A stretch of DNA of 64,000 bases. Source: Fratercula arctica (Eukaryota > Chordata > Aves > Charadriiformes > Alcidae). Positions 1-10,129 of the stretch are shown piece by piece. The notes beneath the pieces are model-generated. The model saw nothing but the letters and a program-made list of their open reading frames with translations, was not told where the DNA came from and made no database searches. The position numbers and the translations under genes are program-made. The stretch spans positions 4,821,669 to 4,885,668 of the forward strand of contig CANTUZ010000014.1 in assembly GCA_947846985.1 (NCBI GenBank), given 5' to 3'. The first letter of the stretch is position 1. The number at the start of each line of letters is the position of its first letter.

Positions 1-656
1 CCCTCCTCTTCCTTCTCTTCCCCCCCCACCTTCTCTCCCCCTTTTCCTTCTCCCTCCCTTCTTCCTCCTCTTCCTTCCCTCCCCCCATTCTCCTTCCTCT
101 TCTCTCCCTTCTCCCCCCCTTCCTTCTCTCTTCCTCCTCCTCCTCTTCCTTCCTCCCCTCTCCCGCTGGCTCTCCCCCCCCCTCGGTACGACTGGGTGTC
201 TCTGGCTTTGCTCCGCTCACCGGCGGGATGCCCCAGCTCAGCCCACGCCGCCCCCCCTGGGGCTCTTCATCCCCCCCGAGTGCCGGAGTTGCCAGGGCGA
301 AAGGCCACTGTGCCACAAGCTCCCCTGGCGCAGGGAGAGGCGACCGTGGTGGGCACGGATGAAGGGAGGAAGAAAAATGGGGGGAAAACAGAGCAAAAAC
401 GCCGTGGGGGGGTGTTCCCGAGCCGGGGGACACTGGGTGGGTGGCCAGGCTCGTTAAGCTCCGGCCAAATTAATTGTGGGGCGGAAGCAAACGAAGGTGG
501 TTGTGTCTCTTCGCTGCCGGAGCGGGGCCGGCAGAGCCTGTCCCGTGCCGAGCCTCACGCCGCCGCGCTGCCGGCGAGGCTCGTTAACCGCTCGCTCCTG
601 TAACGAATTTGTCTTTTCTCCCCCCACTGATAACCCTCTGTCTGCTGCTTTATCAG
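1..656 (+). other. RBM14 intron (3' part) with polypyrimidine tract
   Basis: Intronic sequence upstream of the exon at 657. The first ~180 bases are almost pure C/T low-complexity sequence. The rest is unique G+C-rich sequence in which I recognise no exon. The intron ends at tttatcag. Confidence 0.7.
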
Positions 657-2273
657 ACTATGCATTTGTTCACATGGAGAACGAAGCAGATGCAAAAGTT
701 GCCATCGAAAACCTTAACGGGAAGGAGGTGAAGGGGCGCAGAGTGAACGTGGAGCTCTCCACCAACGTCCAGAAGAAGGGCGCGGGCCAGGCCCTGCCGC
801 CCGCCCTCGGCCTCGACAAGACCAAACGCATCGGCCTGGAATACCGGGAGAAGTTCCAGCCCAAGATCGAGGGCTTCAACCAGCAGTGCCGGGCGGCCGA
901 CGCTGCCTTTCCCTCAGGCTACGCCGCCGCCTCCTCCCTGTACGATTACCAGCAGCGTTTCGGCACCGCCGGCGGCACCGCCGGCAAATACGACGCCTTC
1001 GAGGCGCAAGCCAGGCCCGCTTCCCCCTCCTACTTTGGGAGGGACCGCAGCCCCCTCCGGCGTTCCCCGAGCCGCGCCGGCTACGCGGCGGTGACGCTCC
1101 CCATGACGGCGCAGCCGGCGGCGTACCGTGCCCAGCCCTCCGCCTCGCTGGGGGCCAGCTACCGTGCCCAGCCCTCCGCCTCCCTCGGCGTTGCCTATCG
1201 CCCGCAGCCCACCACCGGCCAGGCCGCCTCGTACCGTGCCCAGCCCTCTGCCTCGCTGGGGGCCGCCTACCGCTCCCAGCCCTCCGTTTCCCTCGGCGCC
1301 GCCGGCGCCCAGCCCGCCGCCAACTCCCTCGGCGCCTACGGCACCCAAAATGCCGCATCCTACGGCGCCCAGCCGGCCGCTTCCCAGCTTTCTGGCTACA
1401 GCGTCCAGTCCGCTGCGCTGGCCTCCTCCTACGGGGCGCAAGCCGCCTCCGGCTATTCCGCCTCCTATGGCGCCCAGGCTGCCGCTGCTTACGGTGCCCA
1501 GGCCGCCACCGGCCCCGTCGCCTCCTACAGCGCCCAAACGGTGGCCACGCATGTGGCTTATGGTGCCCAGGCCACCGGCTACGGTGCCCAGCCTGTAGAT
1601 GGCCACGCCGCTGCCTCCTACGGTGCCCAGCCCGGTGCCGCGCTCTCCGCTTCCTACGGCGCCCAAGCCGTGGCCGTTCACGCCACCTCCTACAGCGCCC
1701 AGGTGGTGGCCGGTCACACCGCCGCCTACCAGCCCGTAGCCGGCCACTCGGCCACCTACGGCGCCCAACCGGCGGCCGCTCTCTCTGCCCCTACGGCGCC
1801 CAGCCCGCCGCTGCTGCCGGCCATTCCGCCTCCTACGGCGCTCAGCCCGCCACCAACTTGCCCGCTTCCTACGGTAGCCAGTCCGCCGCCGCCCTCTCGG
1901 CTACCTATGGTGCCCAGGCGGCCTCTTCGCTAGCCGCCTCCTACGGCAACCAGGCGGCTGCCGCGGCCTCCTACAAGGCGCAGGCTTCCGCCCCGCTGAC
2001 CGCCGCTTACCGGGCCCAGGCCTCCGGCTCGATGGCGGCGTCCTACCCGGCGCAACAGGCCTCCACCGCGTCGCTGGCGGCCGCTTACCGAGCCCAACCG
2101 GCCAGCGGCTACGACGGGCCGAGCCAACTGGGCCAACAGGCGGCTTCCTACCTGGGCCTGTCGCAGGCCGCCGCTGCCGCTGTCGCACCGCCGTACGAGC
2201 GCACCCGCCTCTCGCCGCCACGCAGCGCCGCCTACGACGACCCGTACAAAAAATCATCCGCTTTGGCAAAAAG
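657..2273 (+). CDS. RBM14: RBM14 penultimate exon (end of RRM2 and prion-like domain), with a frame break
   Basis: The conserved reading frame runs from the acceptor to about 1787. It then continues one frame over from about 1792 with [18 protein letters not shown] to the donor. This is the equivalent of one missing C in a C run. The repeat content on both sides is the same, so the break lies inside one exon and is not an intron. Confidence 0.92.
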
Positions 2274-3302
2274 GTACGGCGCCGGGACGGACAGACGGAC
2301 ACGCGACTCACTCCGCGCCGCGCCGGTGCCTGCCGGGGCTTAGTTTTGGCTCCAGCGCGGCTCGGTAACGCCAGACTCGGGGCTTGGTCTCGGCTCGGTA
2401 ATGCCGGACTTGGGGCTTGGTTTTGCTGGACTCGGGGCTTAGTTTTGGCTCCGGCACAGCTCGGCAACGCCGGACTCGGGGCTTGGTCTCAGCTCGGAAA
2501 TGCCAGATTCGGGGCTTAGTTTTGTCTCGGTCTCAGCTTGGCAGTGCCGGACTCGGGACTCGGTCTTGGCTCAGTAACGCCAGACTTAGGGCTTGGTCTG
2601 GGCTCGGTAACGCCAGACTCAGGGCTTAATCTCGGCTCTGGCACGGCTCGGTAACGCTGGACTCGGGGCTCCGTAACACCGGACTTGGAGCTCAGTCTTG
2701 GCTCGGTAACACCGGACTCGGGGCCTAGTTCCGGTTCTGGCACAGCTCGGTAACACCGGACTTAGGGCTTAGTCTCAGCTTGGCAACGCCGGGCTCGGGG
2801 TTCAGTCTTGGTTCGGTAACGCCGGACTTGGGGGTTGGTCTTGGCTTGGTAACGCCAGACTCGGGGCTCGGGCTCGGCTCGGTAACGCCGGCCGGGTGCC
2901 ATGTGCTGGCGCCGCTCGCCAACCGGGTGGGACGGTGGCTTCGGGGCGGGTGCCGAGCTGCGATTCCCCGTCCTGCCAAGTCCGGCGGCGTCACGGTGCC
3001 GCGGTGCATCCCCCGGCGGGACGCGGTGGCCGCCAGCGGCGGATTTGGTGGTTGCCCAGCGGCAAATTCACCTCCTGTCTCTTCTCTTGCCCAGGTACGG
3101 CTCCGAGCGCCGTCTCTCCGACCTCTCTGATTACCGCCGCTTAACGGACTCGCCACTCGCGTACCGTCGCTCGCCGACTAAGTCCCCGATGGATTACCGT
3201 CGCCTGCCAGAAGCCCATGCCGATTACGGCCGGTACTCGGGGGGCTACGGCGACTACCTGCCGGCCGCCCGCGTCCACTCGGGCTACCAGCGCCGCCTCT
3301 GA
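657..3302 (+). CDS. RBM14: RBM14 (CoAA), 3' part: coding exons 657-2273 and 3095-3302
   Basis: Nuclear RNA-binding coactivator and paraspeckle protein; by family knowledge it acts in transcription-coupled splicing and phase separation. The first exon visible here starts mid-codon after an acceptor (tatcag) with the end of RRM2 ([26 protein letters not shown]). A long Ala/Tyr/Gln-rich region of AQPSASLG and SYGAQ repeats follows, then [11 protein letters not shown] and DDPYKK. The exon ends in AAG before gtacgg. The last exon resumes with [16 protein letters not shown] and ends HSGYQRRL, close to the mammalian C-terminus; the join keeps codon phase. RRM1 and most of RRM2 lie upstream of the window. 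The frame breaks near 1787-1791 (one base short), so the exon cannot be read straight through. If the intron is retained, translation stops at about 2341. Confidence 0.95.
2343..2900. repeat. Minisatellite in RBM14 last intron
   Basis: Imperfect tandem units of roughly 25-55 bp built on 'ggactcggggcttggtctcgg' pieces and 'ctcggtaacgcc'. They fill most of the intron between the last two RBM14 exons. The open frames through it are repeat artefacts. Confidence 0.8.
3095..3302 (+). CDS. RBM14: RBM14 terminal coding exon
   Basis: The acceptor is pyrimidine-rich (cttctcttgcccag). The exon completes an Arg codon and encodes about 68 residues rich in Arg, Ser and Tyr. The motifs [18 protein letters not shown] and HSGYQRRL match the end of RBM14. 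The exon's first six bases repeat the first six bases of the upstream intron (gtacgg), so the exact junction rests on the GT/AG rule. Confidence 0.93.
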
Positions 3303-3745
3303 GCCGGCCACCACCAGGGCTGGCGGGGGGGGGGGGCGGGACGGTTTGACCACTTGCGTCGCCCACCGCCGTGCCCGGGGCGGTGAATCCTCCTCCGGCC
3401 GTCGCCGACGGTTATTTTTTTAGCTGCTTTTTCTTTTATTCTTTCTTTTTTTTTTTTTTTTGGAGTTTTTAGAAGGAGCCGCGGTTACGGGGAGGGGGGG
3501 AAATGGGTGATGGGCGCGCGGTTCACGGGCCCCTGTCGCCGTAGCGTCGTGGCACCGTCTCTCTCGCGGCTGCCAGCGCCGCCGGTGCTCGGTACAACCC
3601 GAGCCGAACCCGCGCTCTTTTTTTTCTACCGACGTTTTTGGGGGTTTTTTTCCCCTATTTTGGGTTGGTTTCCCCCCGTTTTCCGGCGTCAGGGAGCAGC
3701 GAGGTTTTGTACGACTGTAAATAAACGCTGGGCTCTTCACCGTTT
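3303..3745 (+). other. RBM14: RBM14 3'UTR with poly(A) signal
   Basis: Untranslated tail of the terminal exon, with long T runs at 3415-3465 and 3608-3655. A canonical AATAAA lies at 3720-3725, so cleavage is expected roughly 10-25 bases later, near 3735-3750. Confidence 0.8.
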
Positions 3746-3749
3746 CCCA

Positions 3750-4700
3750 ACCGTCTCCCGTCTGGTTCTTTCCCAGCCCGGCACCACCGAGGCGGCGACT
3801 TCATTTTGGGGTGAAAAAAGCCAATTTTGAGAGGAGAAACCACGAGTGTTGTTTGGTGTTTGCAGAACCGGCCGCCATTAAAGTTGCCCAAAGCACTTCC
3901 TGTCCCGTCATCTCTCCCGCAGTGTAACTGATTAACGCCACCTCGTTAACCGCCGCGCTAATTAGCCGGGTTGAATGGTCTAACGTTTCTCCCCCCTCGT
4001 TTTCCAGGGCAGGCGCCAGGGGACGCGCACCCTCGGGGGGGCCGGGACCATCCCCGAGCCCACCCTGGTGACGGAGGAGCCCGCGGTGACTGCACGGAGG
4101 CAATTAGCGGCTTGATGAGCTGGAGGCAATTAGCGGAGGTGGAGTCGCCCGTTGACGAGGAGCTGGAGGCTCTGGCTGCCAAACCGGGGCTGGGACGGCG
4201 ACCAAGGCACGGTCCTGAGGCCTAATGTCATTAATTAACGAGCACCGAGAGGCAGGAGGGGAGTAACACAAGCCCTTTGGGGACAAACGAGCCCGTCTGG
4301 GGGCTGATGAGCCAATTTGGGGACTAACGAGCCAGCCCTGGGCAGGTTAATTAGCAGAGGGTTTCAAGGGGGCCACCCCAGAGGAGGAACCCCAGGGAAG
4401 GTGGGGGGGCACTTCGTTAACACCTGGCCTCCCTCGTTAGCCGTGGCCCTTTTGGGGGGTGCAGGGGGCCACTTCTGGGGTGAAAAGGGCCCTTTTTGGG
4501 GGTGCTGCTGCCCCCCCCCCCCCCACTCACGTGCCCCTTCGTTTGCAGCGCGGATCTGGCCGGCGGCGCGGCAGCAGGCAGGGCAGTGACAGGGCAGCGG
4601 CGGCACCGGTGAGTCCAGGAGTTTCAGAGTCGAGGGAGGGGAAAAATTAATTATTTTAAGGCTAATAATTAAGTCCAGAGAAATAAGCGGTGCCGGAGCC
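3750..4700. other. Intergenic segment between convergent RBM14 and RBM4-type genes
   Basis: No conserved protein seen. The segment is rich in short TTAA/attaac motifs. Two possible + strand exon-like pieces with fair splice sites (4008-4086 and 4549-4608) are described under findings. Otherwise nothing recognisable. Confidence 0.55.
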
Positions 4701-4704
4701 AGCG

Positions 4705-5227
4705 GGATTTGTTAAAAATTTTGAGTTTATTTTACCGGAAAAGTGGGATCGGGGGGAGAAGGGGAAGGGGTCACGCACTAAACGCGCCGGGCCTGGAGTC
4801 AGCGACCTGGTTTGGGGTTAAAAAAAAAAGCTATGAGTGAATTATTCACCCTTTTAAAAAAAACCCAAAAACGAAAACAAAACTCAATAAGAAATAAAAG
4901 GATCGGCGCTGGGAAAGCGAAGCGAAGCTGGCGCTGCGGCTACGGCTACGGCTACGTTTGCTCACGACCTGAGCCTAGACCAGCTAGGGGGGGACGACGG
5001 GGGCCCCAAAACTACCTGAAAAAGCCAAATCCTGCCATTCTAAGAACAAAAAGCTGAAGGGTGGGGGGGGGGGGGGGGAAGAGGGGGGGGGGGAGGATTT
5101 TGAGCCCGGGCTGGGGAGAAGCCGAGCGTCCGTTAGGAACCGGCTCGTTAGCAGAGCGCAGCCCGGGCCGCGCGGCGCCGAATTCGGTGAGCGACGGGAA
5201 CCCGACGTCCAGCCGCAAATATCTTAC
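4705..5227 (-). other. RBM4B: Probable RBM4-type terminal 3'UTR exon with poly(A) signal
   Basis: On the - strand a strong acceptor (polypyrimidine tract ending tctcttttcag) precedes position 5227. An AATAAA on the same strand lies at 4731-4726. With the donor just after the stop codon, this makes a noncoding last exon of about 520 bases. Its 3' end is estimated from the poly(A) signal. Confidence 0.5.
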
Positions 5228-5489
5228 CTGAAAAGAGAAAAGCAAGAGTTTGGCGCAAAAGCGAAACGTCCCGCCGTCGCCGCCGGCACAACCGGCACCA
5301 GGCTGGGGAACCGGGCCCAGCCCCGGCGCCCGCAGGAGCCAATGGCAACCAAAATCCTGAGGTGGTGGCCACAGCAGGGGGCTCTGTGGCCATCCCGTGC
5401 CGGGGCCGGTGGCGGCTTTTACCGGGCAGAGCCATCCCCGAAGGGGAGGTGCTACCGGCAGCCGCGGCACACGGGGCTCTGCGGTGACG

Positions 5490-6130
5490 GGATGGCTGCG
5501 GTAATTAAAAGCAGCGGTAATTAAAAGCCTGCCCCGAAGGAGAGCGACCCACCAGCATCGAGTGCCACGGTGCCAGGACGGCACAAGGGCTCGGCGCTGG
5601 CTGCGGTAATTAAAAGCAGCGGTAATTAATTGCTCGCCCCAAAGGAGAGTGACCCACCAGCACCGATTCAATGGTGCCGGGACAGCACCAGCCGTGGTAA
5701 TTAAAAGCAGCGGTAATTAAGAGCTCACCCTGAAGGAGAGCCATCTGCTGGCACCAGCACCGATCGTGCGTGCCGGGACGCCACCAGCCGTGGTAATTAA
5801 AAGCAGTGGTAATTGCTCGCCCCAAAGGAGAGCGAACCACCAGCACCGATGTGACAGTGCCGGGACAGCGCCAGCCGTGGTAATTAAAAGCAGCGGTAAT
5901 TAAGAGCTCACCCTGAAGGAGAGCGACCCGCTGGCACCCACACCGATCGTGCCAGTGCCAGGACGGCACGAGGGCTTGGCCCTGGCTGTAGTAATTAAAA
6001 GCAGCGGTAATTAAATGCTCCCCCCAAAGGAGAGCGACCCACTGGCACCAATCGGGACGGTGGTGGACGACGGCACGAGGGCTCGGCCCCAGCTGCGGTA
6101 ATTAAAAGCAGCAGTAATTAAAAGCTCGGC
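5490..6130. repeat. Seven-unit tandem repeat carrying paired TAATTA motifs
   Basis: Units of about 87-111 bp start near 5500, 5605, 5696, 5793, 5880, 5991 and 6097. Each carries 'gtaattaaaagcag' followed by a second 'gtaatta' (degenerate in the fourth unit), then a G+C-rich spacer with 'aaggagagcgaccca'. The array lies in the inferred last intron of the RBM4-type gene. Confidence 0.85.
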
Positions 6131-6338
6131 CCAAAGGAGAGCAAACCACCAGCACCGATCGCCACGGCACGTCCTCGCCATGCCGGCACCCGGGCTTTAA
6201 CGCCGGCGGCTTCACCGCGACCCTTCCTCCCGGCGAGACGCCAGCGTGGCACAACCAGGGGCTTGGAAAAGAAACCCCCTCCCACCGACACGGCTCCTGC
6301 CGGCAACGCCGGATCTGCCGCCAACGCTCACCTCCGGC

Positions 6339-7031
6339 TCAAAATGCCGAGTACCGCGCCCGGTCCGCGTACGGGTCCCGCCCGAACCGCTGCATGTCGT
6401 AGAGGGACGCCCGGGCCACCGAGGAGACCGGCGACAGTTGCCCCCGCTCGTACGTGTAGGCCTCTCCGACGGTGGTGGCCGCGGCGGCCGTGCGGCGCAG
6501 GGGGCTTCTATCCCGGGTGTAATAGGTGGAGGAGGCGGCCGCCGCGGCGGCGGGTGGCGGCGGCGGCAACGGCGGCCGCCGCGCCGGGGGTCGGCAGCAG
6601 AGCTCTATCGTACGCGTCTAAGGTGGTGGGGATGCGACTGGCCATGGCTGTGGTGGCGGCCATGGCCGAGGACTGGACCTGGGAGTACTGGGCGTACTGG
6701 GAGTACTGGGCCATGGTCTGCTCCGCGTAGGCGTCGTACGCGGAGGCCGTGGCGTAGGAGCGGACGCGGTAGCGCTTGTAGTAGTCGGCCATCCCGCCGT
6801 AGGCCTCATCGTAATAGACCGTCTCCCCATAGCCCGCGGTGTAGGGGGTGCGCACGGCTCCGTACTGCTCGTTATAGGCCTCGGCAAAGTCCGCCACTTG
6901 CCCCGGGCGATCTACCGGGCACTCTTTAGACCAGTGCCCTTCCTTCCCGCAGCGGTAGCAGCCGCTCTTGTCTCCCATCCCGGGCGCCGTCCGCAGCCGG
7001 CTGGTGGACAACTGCACGCGCATCCGCTTGC
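6339..7031 (-). CDS. RBM4B: RBM4-type coding exon 2 (zinc knuckle to stop), with a frame break
   Basis: Encodes the CCHC knuckle, Tyr-rich region, Ala-rich tract and conserved C-terminus. The frame changes inside the Ala tract. Removing one base from the run at 6552-6554 joins an alanine stretch directly to [14 protein letters not shown]. The stop TGA is followed about nine bases later by a good donor (GGAG, then gtgagc), so the 3'UTR continues in another exon. Confidence 0.92.
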
Positions 7032-10000
7032 CTTGAGGAAGAGAGACGCGAGAGGGAGCCCGTCAGTGACGCCGCCGCGCCCACGGCGTGGCCACCACCG
7101 CCGGGACCGGCTAGGACCCCCTCCCCGCGGCCGCGCGGCCTCCGACGGCGCCGGGAGCCCGGCCGGCGGCCATCCGACTTACCAGGACGGTGCCGCCGGC
7201 AACGCCGAGCGCTACCTGTGCCGGGCTGGATGCCGGCAACCCAGCCCGCCGGCAACTACACCGGCAACCGGTAGCCCCGGCCATCGGCCAGCAACACCGC
7301 TGGCCCCGTTTCTCAACGGCAAGCTTCCCGCCGGAAAACGCTGCCGCAGCGGCGGCAGAGAGGGATGCGACGCCGGATTAACCGCCCGCGGCAAGCCAAG
7401 CGCAGCTCCGGATGCGCCGTCCCGCTTGGAGGAAGAGTTTTGGGGGGAAACGCCGGGAATGGGGGTGGTGGGGTTTGCCGAAACCCCAGCAGGAAACCGG
7501 GAAGGGCTTTGGGGTGAAGCACCAGATGATCCGGCACCAATTCCAGATGGGGCGAGGGGGGGAAAACGCCGAGGCTCGGCCGCGAGCTGGAATCCGCGGC
7601 GATGAGAGGGAAAAGCGCCCGCGCCGCGTTCTCGTCCGGGAAAGCGGCACGTCGAGAGAGCCCGAGCGAGCGACGCCGCGTGCCACCGGCAGCGGGGACG
7701 CGGCCGGCGCGGGATCGGGCGCCTCCGCTCACCCTCTTACCAGGCAGGAGGCAGCCTGGCTTCACGCCGCGCCGGCGGCAGCCCGGCAGCGGCTTTCGGC
7801 ACAAGAGTTGGGACTTCGCCGTCGGGATCCTCCTGCGGGGGCGGCCGTTGCTGGGTTAAGTCAGAGATGGATCAGTCCCATCCTCCCCCAGCCCCAAAAT
7901 ACCCCCTCTCTCTCTGCACTCGCACCGGTAACCGGCAAAATGGGCTCGCCGGGAAGCGGCTGCGCTGGCACGGCACTGGTTGAGCTGAAATGGTAAAAAA
8001 AACCTAACCACAATGATACTGGTTGAGCTGGAAAGGTAAAAAACTCAACAAAAATGGCAACGATTTGAGCTGGAATGGTGAAAAACCCAACCTCAGCGGC
8101 ACCGGTTGGGCTGGAATGGTGAAAAACCCAACTAAAATGGCACCGGTTGAGCTGGAATGGGAAAAAACCCAACCTCAATGGCACCGGTTGAGCTGGAATG
8201 GTGAAACACCCAACCACAAGGGCACCCGTTGGGCTGGAATGGTGAAAAACCCAACCTCAACGGCACCGGTTGGGCTGGAATGGTAAAAAACCCAATGAAA
8301 ATGGCACCGGTTGGGCTGGAATGGGAAAAAAACCAACCTCAACGGCACCGGTTGAGCTGGAATGGTAAAAAACCCAACCAAAATGGCACCAGTTGAGCTG
8401 GAATGGGAAAAAAACCAACCAAAATGGCACCGGTTGGGCTGGAATGGTGAAAAACCCAACCTCAATGGCACCGGTTGGGCTGGAATGGTGAAAAACCCAA
8501 CCAAAATGGCACCGGTTGGGCTGGAATGGTGAAACACCCAACCACAAGGGCACCGGTTGGGCTGGAATGGGAAAAAATCCAAAGAAAATGGCACCGGTTG
8601 GGCTGGAATAGTGAAACACCCAACCACAAGGGCACTGGTTGGGCTGGAATGGTGAAAAACCCAACCAAAATGGCACCGGTTGGGCTGGAATGGTGAAAAA
8701 CCCAACCTCAGCAGCACCGGTTGGGCTGGAATGGGAAAAAACCCAACGAAAATGGCACCGATTGAGTCGGAATGGTGAAAAACCCAACCAAAATGGCACC
8801 GGTTGAGCTGGAATGGTGAAACACCCAACCACAAGGGCACCAGTTGGGCTGGAATAGTGAAAAACCCAACCTCAACGGCACCGGTTGGGCTGGAATGGGA
8901 AAAAACCCAATGAAAATGGCACCGGTTGGACTGGAATGGTGAAAAACCCAACCAAAATGGCACCGGTTGGGCTGGAATGGGAAAAAACCCAACCAAAATG
9001 GCACCGGTTGGGCTGGAATGGGAAAAAACCCAACCAAAATGGCACCGGTTGGGCTGGAATGGGAGAAAACCCAACTAGAATGGCGCCGGTTGAGCTGGAA
9101 TGGTGAAAAACCCAACTAAAATGGCACTGGTTGAGCTGGAATCTTAAAAAGACCCAACCCCAACGGCACCGGTTGAGTCGGAATGGTAAAACACCCAACC
9201 ACAAGGGCACCGGTTGGGCTGGAATGGTGAAAAACCCAACCTCAACGGCACCGGTTGGGCTGGAATGGGAAAAAACCCAACGAAAATGGCACCGGTTGAA
9301 CTGGAATGGTAAAAAGCCCAACCACAGTGGCACTGGTTGAACTGGAACGGTAAAAAACCAAGCACAAAACCCCTTTTTGAACTGAATTCCAGCGCGGGGC
9401 GGGGGGGGAGGCCGGTGGTGCCGCAGAGGCGAGCGCGGTGCCGGCAGGATGCCGCCCGCCTCGCTGAAGATCCCCCCCCCAACCTGCACAACCCAAGCTG
9501 GAAAAGACCGGAAAAGATCTAATCGGAACATCGGGAAAACCACACACGCACCCCCTCCCCAGCCCCCGACCCCAATCCAGTTATCCGTGTCCCCCCCCCC
9601 CCACCACCACCCCTCAACCCCGGCGTTCCCGGCGCGGATCACCTTGAAACTCGGTGTTGTCCAGCCCGCGGATGGCCTCCACCGCGTCCTCCGCCCTCTC
9701 CATGTGAACGAAGGCGTAATCCTTCACGATGTCGCATTCGATGACGGGCCCGTACTCCTCGAATTTGGCCCGCAGCTCCAGGTTGGTGCAAGCCGGGCTG
9801 ATGTTGCCCACGTGCAGCTTGGTGGAAGCCTTGCTCTTGTTCTTGCTGGCCTCCACGTTGATGCAGACGCCGTGCAGCTTGTGGTGGTGCAGGTTGCGGA
9901 TGGCGTCCTCGGCCGCCGTCTTGTCCTCGATGTGGACGAAGCCGTAGTTCTTGATGATGTCGCACTCCAGCACCTTCCCGTACTGCTCGAAGAGGGAACG

Positions 10001-10054
10001 GATCTCCTGCTCCGTCGCCTCCCGCGGCAGGTTCCCGATGAACAGCTTCACCAT
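6339..10054 (-). CDS. RBM4B: RBM4/RBM4B-type RNA-binding protein (coding exons 9643-10054 and 6339-7031)
   Basis: Splicing regulator of the LARK family, acting in the nucleus and in cytoplasmic granules. The first coding exon encodes RRM1 ([19 protein letters not shown], with RNP motifs such as NYGFVHIE) and RRM2 ([22 protein letters not shown]). It ends in codon phase 1 after TEFQ. The second exon resumes with [12 protein letters not shown], then a CCHC zinc knuckle ([14 protein letters not shown]), a Tyr-rich stretch, an Ala tract, and RDRSPLRR before the end ADRARYSAF. The spliced length of 1,105 nt is 368 codons plus one base, fitting one extra base near 6552-6554 in the Ala tract. Human RBM4 is 364 residues. 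Position, strand and residues such as CPVDR and [10 protein letters not shown] resemble RBM4B more than RBM4. A single ancestral co-orthologue of both is equally possible. Confidence 0.92.
7032..7980 (-). other. RBM4-type intron, unique part
   Basis: Unique G+C-rich intronic sequence between the second coding exon and the minisatellite. No exon, RNA gene or transposon recognised. Confidence 0.6.
7985..9360. repeat. ~41-bp minisatellite in RBM4-type intron (about 33 units)
   Basis: Tandem units of about 41 bp containing 'caccggttgggctggaatgg' then a stretch such as 'gaaaaacccaacc' and 'aaaatgg'. Variants swap 'aaaatggc' for 'ctcaacggc' or 'cacaagggc'. The unit lacks stops in most frames on both strands, so long spurious open frames run across it. 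Confidence 0.9.
9361..9640 (-). other. RBM4-type intron, donor-proximal part
   Basis: Unique and poly-C sequence between the minisatellite and the donor of the first coding exon. Nothing else recognised. Confidence 0.55.
9643..10054 (-). CDS. RBM4B: RBM4-type coding exon 1 (both RRMs)
   Basis: Starts at the ATG ten bases after a tcgcag acceptor, so a 5' noncoding exon must exist upstream. It encodes almost all of RRM1 and RRM2 and ends TTTCAAG before gtgatc. Identity to mammalian RBM4 is near complete in the RRMs. Confidence 0.95.
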
Positions 10055-10129
10055 CTCGCCCAGCCTGCGACAAACACCCGGGGCGGGGGGGGGACGATGG
10101 GGGACAGCATTTCAGCCGGTTTCCCCCCC

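Noticed and set aside
196..603. 135-codon open frame in the RBM14 intron
   Set aside because: No homology, lies in an intron, and overlaps the acceptor region of the next exon. A chance G+C-rich open frame.
1780..1800. Programmed ribosomal frameshift in RBM14
   Set aside because: No slippery heptamer or conserved frameshift is known for this gene. A homopolymer error is simpler, given three similar breaks nearby.
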